NCBI GenBank assembly: GCA_900771195.1
Contig: CAAGMZ010000019.1
Span: 124,001 to 188,000 of the forward strand
Direction of reading: 5' to 3'
DNA: 64,000 bases
Origin: Lachnospiraceae bacterium
Lineage (GTDB): Bacteria; Bacillota; Clostridia; Lachnospirales; Lachnospiraceae
The translations under genes were made by a program, and so were the position numbers. Positions 25,692-34,475 of this stretch are shown here, in pieces. The notes beneath the pieces were generated by a model. That model did not search any database. It was not told the origin of the DNA and was given only the letters and a program-made list of their open reading frames with translations. Position 1 is the first letter of the stretch; each line of letters opens with the position of its first letter.

Positions 25692-25973
25692 GATAAAAAC
25701 TTATATATTCTGAATCTTATCGGTGTTTTTCTGTTTAAATGTATCTTTTATAATATTTTCAAAATCGAAAGTAAGATAAGATTTCCAATATCTCTGCATT
25801 TATCTTATAAATATGCACTGTTCAATCGCAAACCCGGACTATATCTGTCAAATCTTCAGATAATAAAAGCTGTTTTTCCATGCTTTATCTGAACAGAAGG
25901 CCGGAAATCCGGAAATTCCCCCTGAAATCCCGCAAAAAGTCAGATAAACGAGCCGGATATCGCTATCATTATC
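25692..25973. repeat. Phased GATAA/TTATC box array 3
   Basis: GATAA at 25692, 25775, 25859 and 25943 (spacing 83, 84, 84), paired with TTATC at 25717, 25800, 25885 and 25969. The sequence between boxes is similar to array 1: both have TTTCCGATAA, then TTATCGGTG, GTAAGATAAG, TTATCTGAACAG, AAAAAGTCAGATAA and CATTATCTTATATCCG in the same order. It lies between converging genes. Confidence 0.88.
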
Positions 25974-26029
25974 TTATATCCGACCAGATGATAAAAAACA
26001 TGCATTTTACTCCGTCTTCGGTGTTCTGC

Positions 26030-26087
26030 GTGCCAAAAGTAAAAATTGCCACTGTGCAGGCACAATGGCAATTTTTACTTTTGGCAC
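26030..26087. terminator. 58-nt palindrome, bidirectional terminator
   Basis: GTGCCAAAAGTAAAAATTGCCA is the exact reverse complement of TGGCAATTTTTACTTTTGGCAC, 14 nt apart, a 22-bp perfect stem. It starts 18 bp past the stop of the yqeY-like gene and ends in A/T-rich arms, so it can terminate from both sides. Confidence 0.8.
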
Positions 26088-26104
26088 TTACATCATTTCA
26101 TTAC

Positions 26105-26551
26105 TTACTTAAAAAACTCACCCACGATTCTGTTCACAACGCTTCCCTCGGCCTTTCCTCTTACCATTGGCATAAGCTCTTTCATAATCTTTCCTTTGTC
26201 CTTACCTTCCGGTGCATCAATCCCAAGCTTATTAAGAACCTCTTTGACCAGCTCTTTAATGGCATCCTCACTTAAATCCTCCGGCACAAATTCCTTATAT
26301 ACTGCCATACGCTTCTCGCACTGCTCAATTATATCTGTTCTGTCTGAAGGTGCCGATTCAATGGTTTCTTTTGTCTGACGGATTTCTTTCTTGATTACCT
26401 CATTCTCCTCATCCTCAGTCAAATCCGCTCTCTTATCTATTGCTTTGCTCTTAAGGGCACTTAAGAGCATTGAAAGTGAATCCTTTCTCTCCTTGTCCTT
26501 GTTCTTCATGGCAGCAACCATTGCTGCCCTTACTTCATCAATCTTGCTCAT
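26105..26551 (-). CDS. GatB/YqeY domain protein
   Basis: 148 aa, the usual length. YqeY proteins resemble the tRNA-binding tail of the amidotransferase subunit GatB; their role is not established. Conserved features: AMKNKDKERKDSLSMLLSALK at the N-terminus and GIDAPEGKDKGKIMKELMP plus EGSVVNRIVGEFF at the C-terminus. GGAGG precedes the ATG. Confidence 0.93.
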   Translation of the reverse strand: MSKIDEVRAAMVAAMKNKDKERKDSLSMLLSALKSKAIDKRADLTEDEENEVIKKEIRQTKETIESAPSDRTDIIEQCEKRMAVYKEFVPEDLSEDAIKELVKEVLNKLGIDAPEGKDKGKIMKELMPMVRGKAEGSVVNRIVGEFFK

Positions 26552-26630
26552 ATGAAACCTCCATCTGATAAAATATTCTGAACCTGATTATAGCACAATG
26601 GCATGGCAAACACCAGTACAGTAATATAAA

Positions 26631-26658
26631 TTGACATAATGCTCATATTTGGTAAAAT
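26631..26658 (+). promoter_or_regulatory. Probable sigma-A promoter of the zinc-ribbon/SPFH operon
   Basis: Consensus TTGACA, a 16-bp spacer and TAAAAT, 60 bp before the start codon at 26718. Confidence 0.65.
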
Positions 26659-26717
26659 AGAATCATAAACAGTTGGGTGGCAGAATCAGAACAACATTAT
26701 GTAAAAGAGGTGATTTA

Positions 26718-27935
26718 ATGGGTTTTTGGGATGAACTTGTGAATGCATTCAGTAACGGCATGCAGACTATGTCCCAACAGCTGTCAATGAGTGATGAACA
26801 GATTATGACTGCATATTATGATATGATGACCGACAGTCTTGACAAGGCGGAAAGCCAGCTTCTGAGCGGTGTCGGGTCATACAGGGATTCATTAAATGAA
26901 GCGGAAAAATTCGGTCAGAGACTTACGCCTTATCAGTATTCAAGGCTTCAGGCCGGTCTCTCCTCAAAGGAACTAATGGAAGTTCAGCAAAAACTTCAGA
27001 AATTATCCGAGGAGAGAAAGGCCAGAAGTAAGCCCGGAATAATCTGCGGTCCCGAATGTGCAGTCTGTGACGACAGATGTGAAGATTGCATGCGCCTTCA
27101 GAACGATTTTCTCGAGTCTCTTTACCAGCTGGAACAGTTGGAGACAGCAGTAAAAGATCCCAAGGCCGGTCAGATAAGTGTTCCTGAGATAAATAAAATC
27201 ACAAGGTGCAGTTTCTGCGGAGCTCCCATAGAATCCGGCGAAACTTCTTGTGCCTACTGCGGTACTCCATATCAGGTTATGTACAAGGACGGCACTTTCA
27301 ATCTGCCACGCACAGCTCTTGAACGTGAAAAGCTGCTGCTTTCCGAGGCAGAGAAGACATACAGTCTTTATCTTCAATATGTTGACCGGGTTAGTGAACT
27401 TAATAAAGCCGGATTCGAAGAACGCATCAATATGGTGCCGTCATACATGCATAAGTATCTGAGAAGACTTGCTTTGTTCAACAGAAATCTTATGAATATG
27501 AACGGAGAACAGATAAGGCAGGGTGCAAAGCACTATAACTGCCCAATCGCAGAATATATAACAGCCATAACCAATAATCCCGCTATGTCTCAGGATGAAA
27601 CACTTCCATGGTTCGGAATCGTATTGTATCAGCAGAATGACAAACTTCAGTCCGATTTGGAAAAGGAAAGAGAAATCCAGCGCAAAAATCATGAAATTGC
27701 CATGGAGGCAATGCGCAAAAACCATGAAAGGCACATGGAAGACATGAAGAGACAGGAGAAACTGCTTCTGTCCAAAACACCTAAGTATATCGCAGGCGGC
27801 GGTGGAGGTGGCGGAGACTGGCATTGCTGCGGCAACTGTACCGGATATATACCTTCCTCCAACAAGTGCGTACTCAACAGAAGCAAAGTAGTACAGGGTG
27901 CTGATGACTCTTGTGGTTTCTTCAGATCACGATGA
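26718..27935 (+). CDS. Zinc-ribbon coiled-coil protein, partner of the SPFH protein
   Basis: 405 aa. The start at 26718 (MGFWDELVNAFSNG) has AGAGGTGA upstream; the frame to 26673 has none. Parts in order: an amphipathic N-terminal helix, a Cys-rich segment CGPECAVCDDRCEDC (about 110), a zinc ribbon CSFCGAPIES...CAYCG (about 165-185), a helical region with a charged coiled coil (EKEREIQRKNHEIAMEAMRK, about 320-360), a run of seven Gly, then a last Cys-rich module (CCGNCTGYIPSSNKC). No family name is recognised. It lies 28 nt before the SPFH gene, so they probably form a membrane-associated or stress complex. Confidence 0.78.
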   Translation: MGFWDELVNAFSNGMQTMSQQLSMSDEQIMTAYYDMMTDSLDKAESQLLSGVGSYRDSLNEAEKFGQRLTPYQYSRLQAGLSSKELMEVQQKLQKLSEERKARSKPGIICGPECAVCDDRCEDCMRLQNDFLESLYQLEQLETAVKDPKAGQISVPEINKITRCSFCGAPIESGETSCAYCGTPYQVMYKDGTFNLPRTALEREKLLLSEAEKTYSLYLQYVDRVSELNKAGFEERINMVPSYMHKYLRRLALFNRNLMNMNGEQIRQGAKHYNCPIAEYITAITNNPAMSQDETLPWFGIVLYQQNDKLQSDLEKEREIQRKNHEIAMEAMRKNHERHMEDMKRQEKLLLSKTPKYIAGGGGGGGDWHCCGNCTGYIPSSNKCVLNRSKVVQGADDSCGFFRSR

Positions 27936-27962
27936 TAATTAAAAATACGGAGGATATTCATT

Positions 27963-29138
27963 ATGGGACTTATAAAAGCAGTAACTTCGACAGCCAAATC
28001 AATTCTTTCTGAAATATGGGAAGATTATATCTATTGTGATTCACTTGATAATAATACGCTCATGAAAAAAGGCGTTCATCGGGCATCAGGCGGCGAGAAC
28101 GGGAAGGCAAGCGGAAATGTAATCACCGACGGCAGCAAGATTGCCGTAAATGCCGGACAGTTTATGATAATAGTTGAAAACGGAAGAATAGTCGACTTTA
28201 CAGCCGAGGAAGGCGGATACTTATATAACACCGGCACTGAACCCTCACTCTTCTGCGGAGACCTTAAGGAAGGCTTCAGAAACACGGTAAAGACAATGAA
28301 AGAAAGGTTTGAATTCGGCGGTCAGCCTGCCAATGACCAGCGTGTATATTTCATCAATACCAAAGAGATTCTTGACAACAAGTTCGGATTCGGGAATATT
28401 CCGTTCAGGGATAATGAATTCAATATGAGCATTATGCTTCAGGGTTTCGGAAGTTACAGCTTCCAGATTGAGGACCCCATTCTTTTTTACAAAAGTATAA
28501 GCGCCAATGTGGCTGATACATATCCAAAGGACATTCTCACCTCACAGATGAGAACCGAGCTTCAGGGTGCGTTGCTGCCTGTATTCGGAGAACTTTCCGA
28601 AAAAGGTCTGCACTATGACCAGCTTCCCCAGAAAAGTCTGGACATCCTTGACCTTTTAAGAGACCAGCTTACCGAAGGCTGGAAAACAACCAGAGGGATT
28701 GAATTGTCCGTGCTTACATTCCGCTCAATCATGCCCGATGATGAAAGTGTGGACAAAATACGCGAAATGCAGGAATCCAGAGTATACGCCGGTGACCACA
28801 ACATGCTTGGCGCAAGGCTGGGCGCTGCCCAGGCCAATGCCATGGAGTCTGCCTCCGAAAACCCGAATGGCGCCATGATGGCAGCCGCAGGCGTCCAGAT
28901 GGTTGCTCAGAACACCGGCATCAACGCCAATACACTTTTAAACAGCGAAGAAAAAAAGGCTTCCTCTTCTGCCTCTTCCAAATGGACATGCAAATGCGGA
29001 TATGTAAGTGAGTTCCCGTTCTGCCCTATGTGCGGATGCCCCAAACCCAAGCCCGGTGTCTGTGCCAAATGCGGATTTGATTTTTCAATATTTGACAAAA
29101 CACCGCCATTCTGCCCTCACTGCGGCAGCAAAAATTAA
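27963..29138 (+). CDS. SPFH/band 7 domain protein with C-terminal zinc ribbons (YdjI-like)
   Basis: 391 aa. The N-terminal SPFH-like domain spans about 40-300 (AGQFMIIVENGRIVDFTAE and MQGFGSYSFQIEDP), as in the virion-core-protein/YdjI group. It ends with two zinc ribbons: CKCGYVSEFPFCPMCGC and CAKCGFDFSIF...CPHCG. In Bacillus, YdjI is part of a PspA-like membrane-stress operon; a similar scaffold role is inferred. GGAGG precedes the ATG. Confidence 0.88.
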   Translation: MGLIKAVTSTAKSILSEIWEDYIYCDSLDNNTLMKKGVHRASGGENGKASGNVITDGSKIAVNAGQFMIIVENGRIVDFTAEEGGYLYNTGTEPSLFCGDLKEGFRNTVKTMKERFEFGGQPANDQRVYFINTKEILDNKFGFGNIPFRDNEFNMSIMLQGFGSYSFQIEDPILFYKSISANVADTYPKDILTSQMRTELQGALLPVFGELSEKGLHYDQLPQKSLDILDLLRDQLTEGWKTTRGIELSVLTFRSIMPDDESVDKIREMQESRVYAGDHNMLGARLGAAQANAMESASENPNGAMMAAAGVQMVAQNTGINANTLLNSEEKKASSSASSKWTCKCGYVSEFPFCPMCGCPKPKPGVCAKCGFDFSIFDKTPPFCPHCGSKN

Positions 29139-29165
29139 TAACCCTTAATCACGAAAGGAACCCCG

Positions 29166-29900
29166 ATGCCATACCATCATATACTTCTTGACATAGACAA
29201 CACTCTCACAGATTTTCCGAAATCGTTTGCCGCTGCCGCCAAAAAAGTCCTGACGCTTGGCGGACATGCTGCCGATGACGAATCTGCTACCGAATATTTC
29301 AGATACAATGATGAAAGCTGGTTTGGATTTGAACTGGACCATATCGAGCGTCCAGATATAAGGCGTGATTACCACAGACTATATAACCGGTATCTCTATA
29401 AGTCCACGGCTAAAGCCAAAAAGGAAATGAACCTTAAAGGCTCTGTTGAGGAACTTCAGGATTGTTTTGAAAAAAACCTTGGTGCCCTCTCTGTACCGAG
29501 TCCGAACGCCGTGGAGGTGTGCAGAAAGCTTTCCGAGAACCACACTCTCTCAATTGCCACCAACGGCCTTTCGAGAGTCCAGCCTTTGAAACTCACTGCT
29601 TTCATGCCCTACATAAGCCATGTTTATGTGTCTGAGGATGTGGGAAGAATAAAACCCGAAAGGGAGTATTTTGAATATATACTTAATGACCTGGGCTGTG
29701 AAGCCTCCGACTGCATAATGGTCGGTGACTCTCTTCCCAACGACATCGGAGGTGCCAACGGTGCCGGCATAGCATCATGCTATTATAACCCCGCCGGGAA
29801 TACGGCAGATTATGATAAGCCTGACAGGGCCACAGGGCTTGATACAACGCCCAAGTATATGATAAAAGACTTTAATGAACTCCTCCGTATTTTGTCTTGA
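29166..29900 (+). CDS. YjjG-like HAD pyrimidine-nucleotidase
   Basis: 244 aa. HAD motif I is LLDIDNTLTDF (7-17), with the Asn after DxD seen in the YjjG group. Motif II is IATNGLSRVQ, Lys of motif III is in RIKPEREYF, and motif IV is VGDSLPNDIGGA. YjjG removes phosphate from non-canonical pyrimidine nucleotides, a house-cleaning role. AAAGGAA precedes the ATG. It follows the SPFH gene by 27 nt in the same direction. Confidence 0.88.
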   Translation: MPYHHILLDIDNTLTDFPKSFAAAAKKVLTLGGHAADDESATEYFRYNDESWFGFELDHIERPDIRRDYHRLYNRYLYKSTAKAKKEMNLKGSVEELQDCFEKNLGALSVPSPNAVEVCRKLSENHTLSIATNGLSRVQPLKLTAFMPYISHVYVSEDVGRIKPEREYFEYILNDLGCEASDCIMVGDSLPNDIGGANGAGIASCYYNPAGNTADYDKPDRATGLDTTPKYMIKDFNELLRILS

Positions 29901-29966
29901 TTTTTTCACCACTTATTGCCATAATATCATTATAAATGTCAAAAATCTTTAAGGAGACCACTCACC

Positions 29967-30680
29967 ATGGAAAAAAAATCACTTTCACAGGAGCTTAGCT
30001 CCACAAGCTATCCCGGAAGAGGAATCATCATAGGCAGAACGCCCGATGGAACCAAAGCCGCCATAGCTTATTTTATTATGGGAAGAAGTTCCAACAGCCG
30101 TAACCGTGTATTTGTGCCGGACGGAGAAGGAATCCGCACGGAGGCATTTGATCCGTCAAAGCTTGAGGACCCGAGCCTTATAATCTACGCTCCGGTACGC
30201 GTAATGGGCAACAAGACTATTGTCACCAATGGCGACCAGACAGACACCATCTATGATCTTATGGACAAACAGTATACTTTTGAGCAGTCATTAAGGACAA
30301 GAGAATTTGAGCCTGATGAGCCTAATTATACGCCAAGAATTTCGGGTATCCTCCATTTTGAGGATGGTGATTTCAATTATGCCATGTCAATTCTTAAGAG
30401 TAATAATGGTGACCCCGGGTCATGTAACAGATACACGTTCGCATACTCCAATCCTGCAGCCGGCGAAGGCCGCTTCATCCACACATATATGGGTGACGGA
30501 AATCCCCTTCCCAGCTTTGAAGGCGAGCCTACGCTTGTGGACATTCCTGACAGCATGGAAGAATTCGCTGACACAGTATGGAACAGCCTCAATGAGGAAA
30601 ATAAAGTTTCTCTTTTCATAAGATATATAAATGTCGCAGACGGAAAATACGAAACAAAGATTATCAACAAAAATAAGTGA
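29967..30680 (+). CDS. purO: IMP cyclohydrolase, PurO type
   Basis: 237 aa of the archaeal-type IMP cyclohydrolase family. Signature segments: YPGRGIIIGRT (13-23) and AYFIMGRSSNSRNRVF (about 33-48). It closes the ring of FAICAR to IMP, the last step of purine synthesis. Most bacteria use the N-terminal half of PurH instead. The next gene, ten bases downstream, supplies the preceding step, so the two together replace bifunctional PurH. Confidence 0.9.
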   Translation: MEKKSLSQELSSTSYPGRGIIIGRTPDGTKAAIAYFIMGRSSNSRNRVFVPDGEGIRTEAFDPSKLEDPSLIIYAPVRVMGNKTIVTNGDQTDTIYDLMDKQYTFEQSLRTREFEPDEPNYTPRISGILHFEDGDFNYAMSILKSNNGDPGSCNRYTFAYSNPAAGEGRFIHTYMGDGNPLPSFEGEPTLVDIPDSMEEFADTVWNSLNEENKVSLFIRYINVADGKYETKIINKNK

Positions 30681-30690
30681 GGAAAATACA

Positions 30691-31866
30691 ATGAAAGAAT
30701 TTGAATTAAAGTACGGCTGCAATCCTAACCAGAAGCCTTCAAGGGTATTTATGAAGGAAGGTGAGCTTCCAATCGAGATTCTTAACGGCCGCCCTGGCTA
30801 CATCAATCTTCTTGATGCCTTAAACGGCTGGCAGCTTGTAAAAGAATTAAAGAAAGCCACAGGACTTCCCGCCGCTACATCCTTTAAACACGTATCACCT
30901 GCAGGTGCCGCAGTCGGTCTTCCGCTCTCAGACGTTGAGAAAAAAATCTACTGGGTCGAAGATATGGGAGAACTCACACCTCTTGCCAATGCATACGCAA
31001 GAGCCAGAGGTGCTGACAGAATGTCTTCCTTCGGTGATTTTATATCACTCTCCGATGTGTGCGATGTAAGCACTGCCAATCTTATAAAGCGCGAGGTTTC
31101 AGACGGAGTCATCGCTCCGGGATATGAGCCTGAAGCACTTGAAATACTTTCCGCCAAGAAAAAGGGCAATTACTGTGTCATAAAGATTGACGAAAATTAT
31201 GTTCCCGCCCCCATCGAGCAGAAGGATGTGTTCGGAGTTACTTTTGAGCAGGGCAGAAATGAGCTTGTGATAAATGACGAGCTTTTTGCCAATGTGGTTA
31301 CTGAGAATAAGGAAATTCCGGAAAGTGCCAGAATTGACCTTGCCATTGCAATGATAACCCTCAAATACACCCAGTCCAATTCAGTATGCTATGCCAAGGG
31401 CGGACAGGCAATCGGAATCGGTGCCGGACAGCAGTCCAGAATACACTGTACAAGACTTGCCGGACAGAAAGCTGACAACTGGTATCTCCGCCAGAATCCC
31501 AAGGTCCTTAATCTTCCTTTTAAGGCCGACATAAAGAGACCCGACAGAGACAATACAATCGATGTATACATGAGCGACGATTACATGGATGTACTTGCTG
31601 ACGGAACATGGGAAAACTTCTTTACAACAAAGCCTGAGGTATTCACCCGCGAGGAAAAAAGAGCATGGCTTGACACTATGAAGGATGTAAGCCTCGGCTC
31701 AGATGCTTTCTTCCCCTTCGGTGACAACATTGAGCGTGCCCACAGAAGCGGCGTTAAGTACATAGCACAGCCCGGCGGTTCAATAAGGGATGACAATGTA
31801 ATTGACACCTGCAATAAATACGGCATGGCAATGTGCTTTACAGGAATAAGACTTTTCCACCATTAA
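30691..31866 (+). CDS. Stand-alone AICAR formyltransferase
   Basis: 391 aa, matching only the C-terminal transformylase part of PurH. Visible blocks: ELKYGCNPNQKPS at the start, TSFKHVSPAGAAVG (catalytic Lys-His), YTQSNSVCYAKGGQAIGIGAGQQSR and DAFFPFGDNIERA. It formylates AICAR with 10-formyl-THF to FAICAR. The start at 30691 has GAGGAAAA upstream, ten bases after the PurO stop. The MGS-like IMP cyclohydrolase domain of PurH is absent. Confidence 0.95.
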   Translation: MKEFELKYGCNPNQKPSRVFMKEGELPIEILNGRPGYINLLDALNGWQLVKELKKATGLPAATSFKHVSPAGAAVGLPLSDVEKKIYWVEDMGELTPLANAYARARGADRMSSFGDFISLSDVCDVSTANLIKREVSDGVIAPGYEPEALEILSAKKKGNYCVIKIDENYVPAPIEQKDVFGVTFEQGRNELVINDELFANVVTENKEIPESARIDLAIAMITLKYTQSNSVCYAKGGQAIGIGAGQQSRIHCTRLAGQKADNWYLRQNPKVLNLPFKADIKRPDRDNTIDVYMSDDYMDVLADGTWENFFTTKPEVFTREEKRAWLDTMKDVSLGSDAFFPFGDNIERAHRSGVKYIAQPGGSIRDDNVIDTCNKYGMAMCFTGIRLFHH

Positions 31867-31887
31867 TTTTCGGAGGAAGGAGGAACA

Positions 31888-33852
31888 ATGGTTACAAAAT
31901 TCACTTACGGAACACCATTGGACACGGAGGCAGTAGTTAAGCCTGTGGCGGCCGCCACAGGCTCTCTGCCCTCGTTTCTTAATATTACAGAAGATAATAA
32001 AACAATAACCTCATCAATGGAGCCTGACGATATCATATACGGGCTTGGTGAGCAGATGGGCGGAATCAACAAGCGCGGGCGCATTTATGTAAGCAATAAC
32101 ACGGATGACCCCAGCCACCATGAAAGCCGCACTTCACTTTACGCATCACACAATTTTTTCATTGTTGACGGCAATATTAAATACGGAATTTTCATTGATT
32201 TTCCCGCAACGGTTTCTTTTGACATGGGTTTTACCGACAAGGACCTTATAAAAATACAGATTGACGAGGCCGACTATGACCTGTATGTCATAGAAGCACA
32301 AAATACACCGGACATAATCAGCGAATTCCGTGAACTTATCGGCGAAAGCTATATTGCACCCAAATGGGCCTTTGGCTATCAGCAGTCAAGATGGGGATAC
32401 AAGTCAGCAGATGATGTGCGGAGTGTCGTAAAGAACTACAGGGCAAATAATCTTCCTCTTGACGCTGTCTACCTTGATATCGATTACATGGAACGTTACA
32501 AGGACTTCACCGTCAGCAGTGAAGCTTTTCCTGATTTTGACAGCTTTGTAAAAGAAATGCAGGATGAGCACATCCATATCGTACCCATAATTGACGCAGG
32601 CGTTAAGATTGAAGACGGATATGATGTCTATGAGGAAGGCGTTAAGCACGATTATTTCTGTAAAGACGAGAACGGAAAGGACTTTGTGGCAGCCGTATGG
32701 CCGGGTCGCGTGCATCTTCCTGATTTTCTGAATAAAGATGCAAGACACTGGTTTGGCAGCAAATACAAATTCCTGCTGGATAAAGGGATTGACGGATTCT
32801 GGAACGATATGAACGAACCGGCACTCTTCTACTCAGACAAGAGCCTTAAAAATGCTTTTGCAGAGCTTGAAAAATATGACCCTGAAAATATGGATCTTTA
32901 CAGTCTCTGGGATTTTCAGGGGCTTGTGGGCGGCCTTGCCAACAATCCTGCTGATTACAGGAGCTTTTACCACAATATAGACGGAAAACCGGTACGCCAC
33001 GACAAGGTTCACAATCTTTACGGCTTCAACATGACTCGTGCAGCTTCAGAAGCCTTTAAGAAGCTTGTTCCTGACAAGAATATCCTTATGTTTTCACGCT
33101 CATCCTATATAGGAATGCACCGGTATGGAGGTATATGGACAGGAGACAACTGCTCATGGTGGGCTCACATAGAACTTCTGATGCATATGCTTCCGGGGCT
33201 AAATATGTGCGGATTTATTTACTGCGGAGCAGATACAGGCGGATTTGGCGGTGATGCTTCAGAAGAACTTATGATGCGCTTTACCGAGCTTTCAATGTTC
33301 ACACCCCTCATGAGAAACCATTCTTCGCTTGGCACAAGGGAGCAGGAGCTTTACCGTTTCAAGGACACTGACAGCTTCAGGGGGCTTCTCAAGGTCAGAT
33401 ACGGTCTCATACCATACCTTTACAGTGAATATATAAAGGCGGTCAAAAATAATTCTCTTATGTTTGCTCCGATGGGAATCGCTTTCCCTGACGACAAAAA
33501 AGCGAGACATATTGAGGACCAGCTTATGGTTGGGGAGAGCATAATGATTGCACCGGTATATAAACCCAACTGCGTAGGCCGATATGTTTATCTTCCCGAG
33601 GATATGACTCTTATACGGTTCAGAAGTCTTACAGACAGGGATATAGTCACAATGGCAGCCGGTCATCACTATTTTGACTGCAAAGCCAATGAAGTACTTG
33701 TCTTCATAAGAAAAGGACACATCCTGCCAATGGGCGGCGATGCATCCTGTATTTCGGAGGTAAGCACCGGTAATTTCACGATATACGGTAATCACGGCGC
33801 TTCATATGAACTTTTTACAGATGAAAATAATTCTGAAATAATTCAGTTCTGA
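31888..33852 (+). CDS. Glycoside hydrolase family 31 alpha-glucosidase
   Basis: 654 aa, cytoplasmic. The nucleophile Asp lies in GFWNDMNEPA (Asp307) and the acid/base Asp in GGIWTGDNCSWW (Asp420). Also seen are AVYLDIDYM (substrate pocket) and GADTGGFGG. It removes terminal alpha-glucosyl (or alpha-xylosyl) residues from oligosaccharides. GGAGG precedes the ATG. It follows the purine genes by 21 nt, probably read through, and its last codons overlap the end of the opposing response-regulator gene by ten bases. Confidence 0.93.
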   Translation: MVTKFTYGTPLDTEAVVKPVAAATGSLPSFLNITEDNKTITSSMEPDDIIYGLGEQMGGINKRGRIYVSNNTDDPSHHESRTSLYASHNFFIVDGNIKYGIFIDFPATVSFDMGFTDKDLIKIQIDEADYDLYVIEAQNTPDIISEFRELIGESYIAPKWAFGYQQSRWGYKSADDVRSVVKNYRANNLPLDAVYLDIDYMERYKDFTVSSEAFPDFDSFVKEMQDEHIHIVPIIDAGVKIEDGYDVYEEGVKHDYFCKDENGKDFVAAVWPGRVHLPDFLNKDARHWFGSKYKFLLDKGIDGFWNDMNEPALFYSDKSLKNAFAELEKYDPENMDLYSLWDFQGLVGGLANNPADYRSFYHNIDGKPVRHDKVHNLYGFNMTRAASEAFKKLVPDKNILMFSRSSYIGMHRYGGIWTGDNCSWWAHIELLMHMLPGLNMCGFIYCGADTGGFGGDASEELMMRFTELSMFTPLMRNHSSLGTREQELYRFKDTDSFRGLLKVRYGLIPYLYSEYIKAVKNNSLMFAPMGIAFPDDKKARHIEDQLMVGESIMIAPVYKPNCVGRYVYLPEDMTLIRFRSLTDRDIVTMAAGHHYFDCKANEVLVFIRKGHILPMGGDASCISEVSTGNFTIYGNHGASYELFTDENNSEIIQF

Positions 33853-34475
33853 TTTACGTTTCCGCTAAGATGAAACACTGCAAGCTGTGTTCTGTCGCGG
33901 AGCTCTAATTTGTCAAGAACGGTGCTTATGTAATTGCGGACTGTACCTTCTCCGAGGTACAGCTTTTCCGCAATTTCTTTATTGGAATACCCTTTTGCGA
34001 CAAGCTCAATAATTTTGTATTCTTTATCAGTGATTCCTTTTTCGTGGTAAACGCCCTCATTATGCTTTCCGGAGAGTTTCGGAATCATATTTATTATCTC
34101 ATTTCCAAATACATTCTGACCCGAATATACTGCACGGATTGCAGGTCGGACGCTCTCAAAATCCTGCTTAAGAATATATCCCTTGGCTCCGCACTTAAGA
34201 GCCTCACTGACATATTCATCATCAAGAAATGTGGTGAGGAGAATTATCCTGGCATCAGGATACTTGTCCATTATCTGCGCTGCCGCAGAAAGTCCGCTCA
34301 TCTTCTTCATCTGTATGTCCGTAAGAAGAATATCCGGTCTGTGCTTTTCATAAAGCGCTACTGCATCTTCACCGTCATATCCAAGTTCAGGCACCTCAAC
34401 ATCTTTTTCGGCTGTAAGTATTGTCCTTAAGGACATTGCCACAATGGCATCATCATCAACTATTATTACTTTCAT
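33843..34475 (-). CDS. NarL/LuxR-type response regulator
   Basis: 210 aa. Receiver domain with acidic pocket VDDD (6-9), phospho-acceptor Asp53 (LLTDIQMKKMSG), Thr in LLTTF and Lys in YILKQD. The C-terminal LuxR helix-turn-helix reads ELVAKGYSNKEIAEKLYLGEGTVRNYISTVLDKL. The start overlaps the histidine kinase stop by 4 nt. It probably controls the ABC-2 exporter operon to the right, the common arrangement for this kinase type. Confidence 0.93.
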   Translation of the reverse strand: MKVIIVDDDAIVAMSLRTILTAEKDVEVPELGYDGEDAVALYEKHRPDILLTDIQMKKMSGLSAAAQIMDKYPDARIILLTTFLDDEYVSEALKCGAKGYILKQDFESVRPAIRAVYSGQNVFGNEIINMIPKLSGKHNEGVYHEKGITDKEYKIIELVAKGYSNKEIAEKLYLGEGTVRNYISTVLDKLELRDRTQLAVFHLSGNVNQN

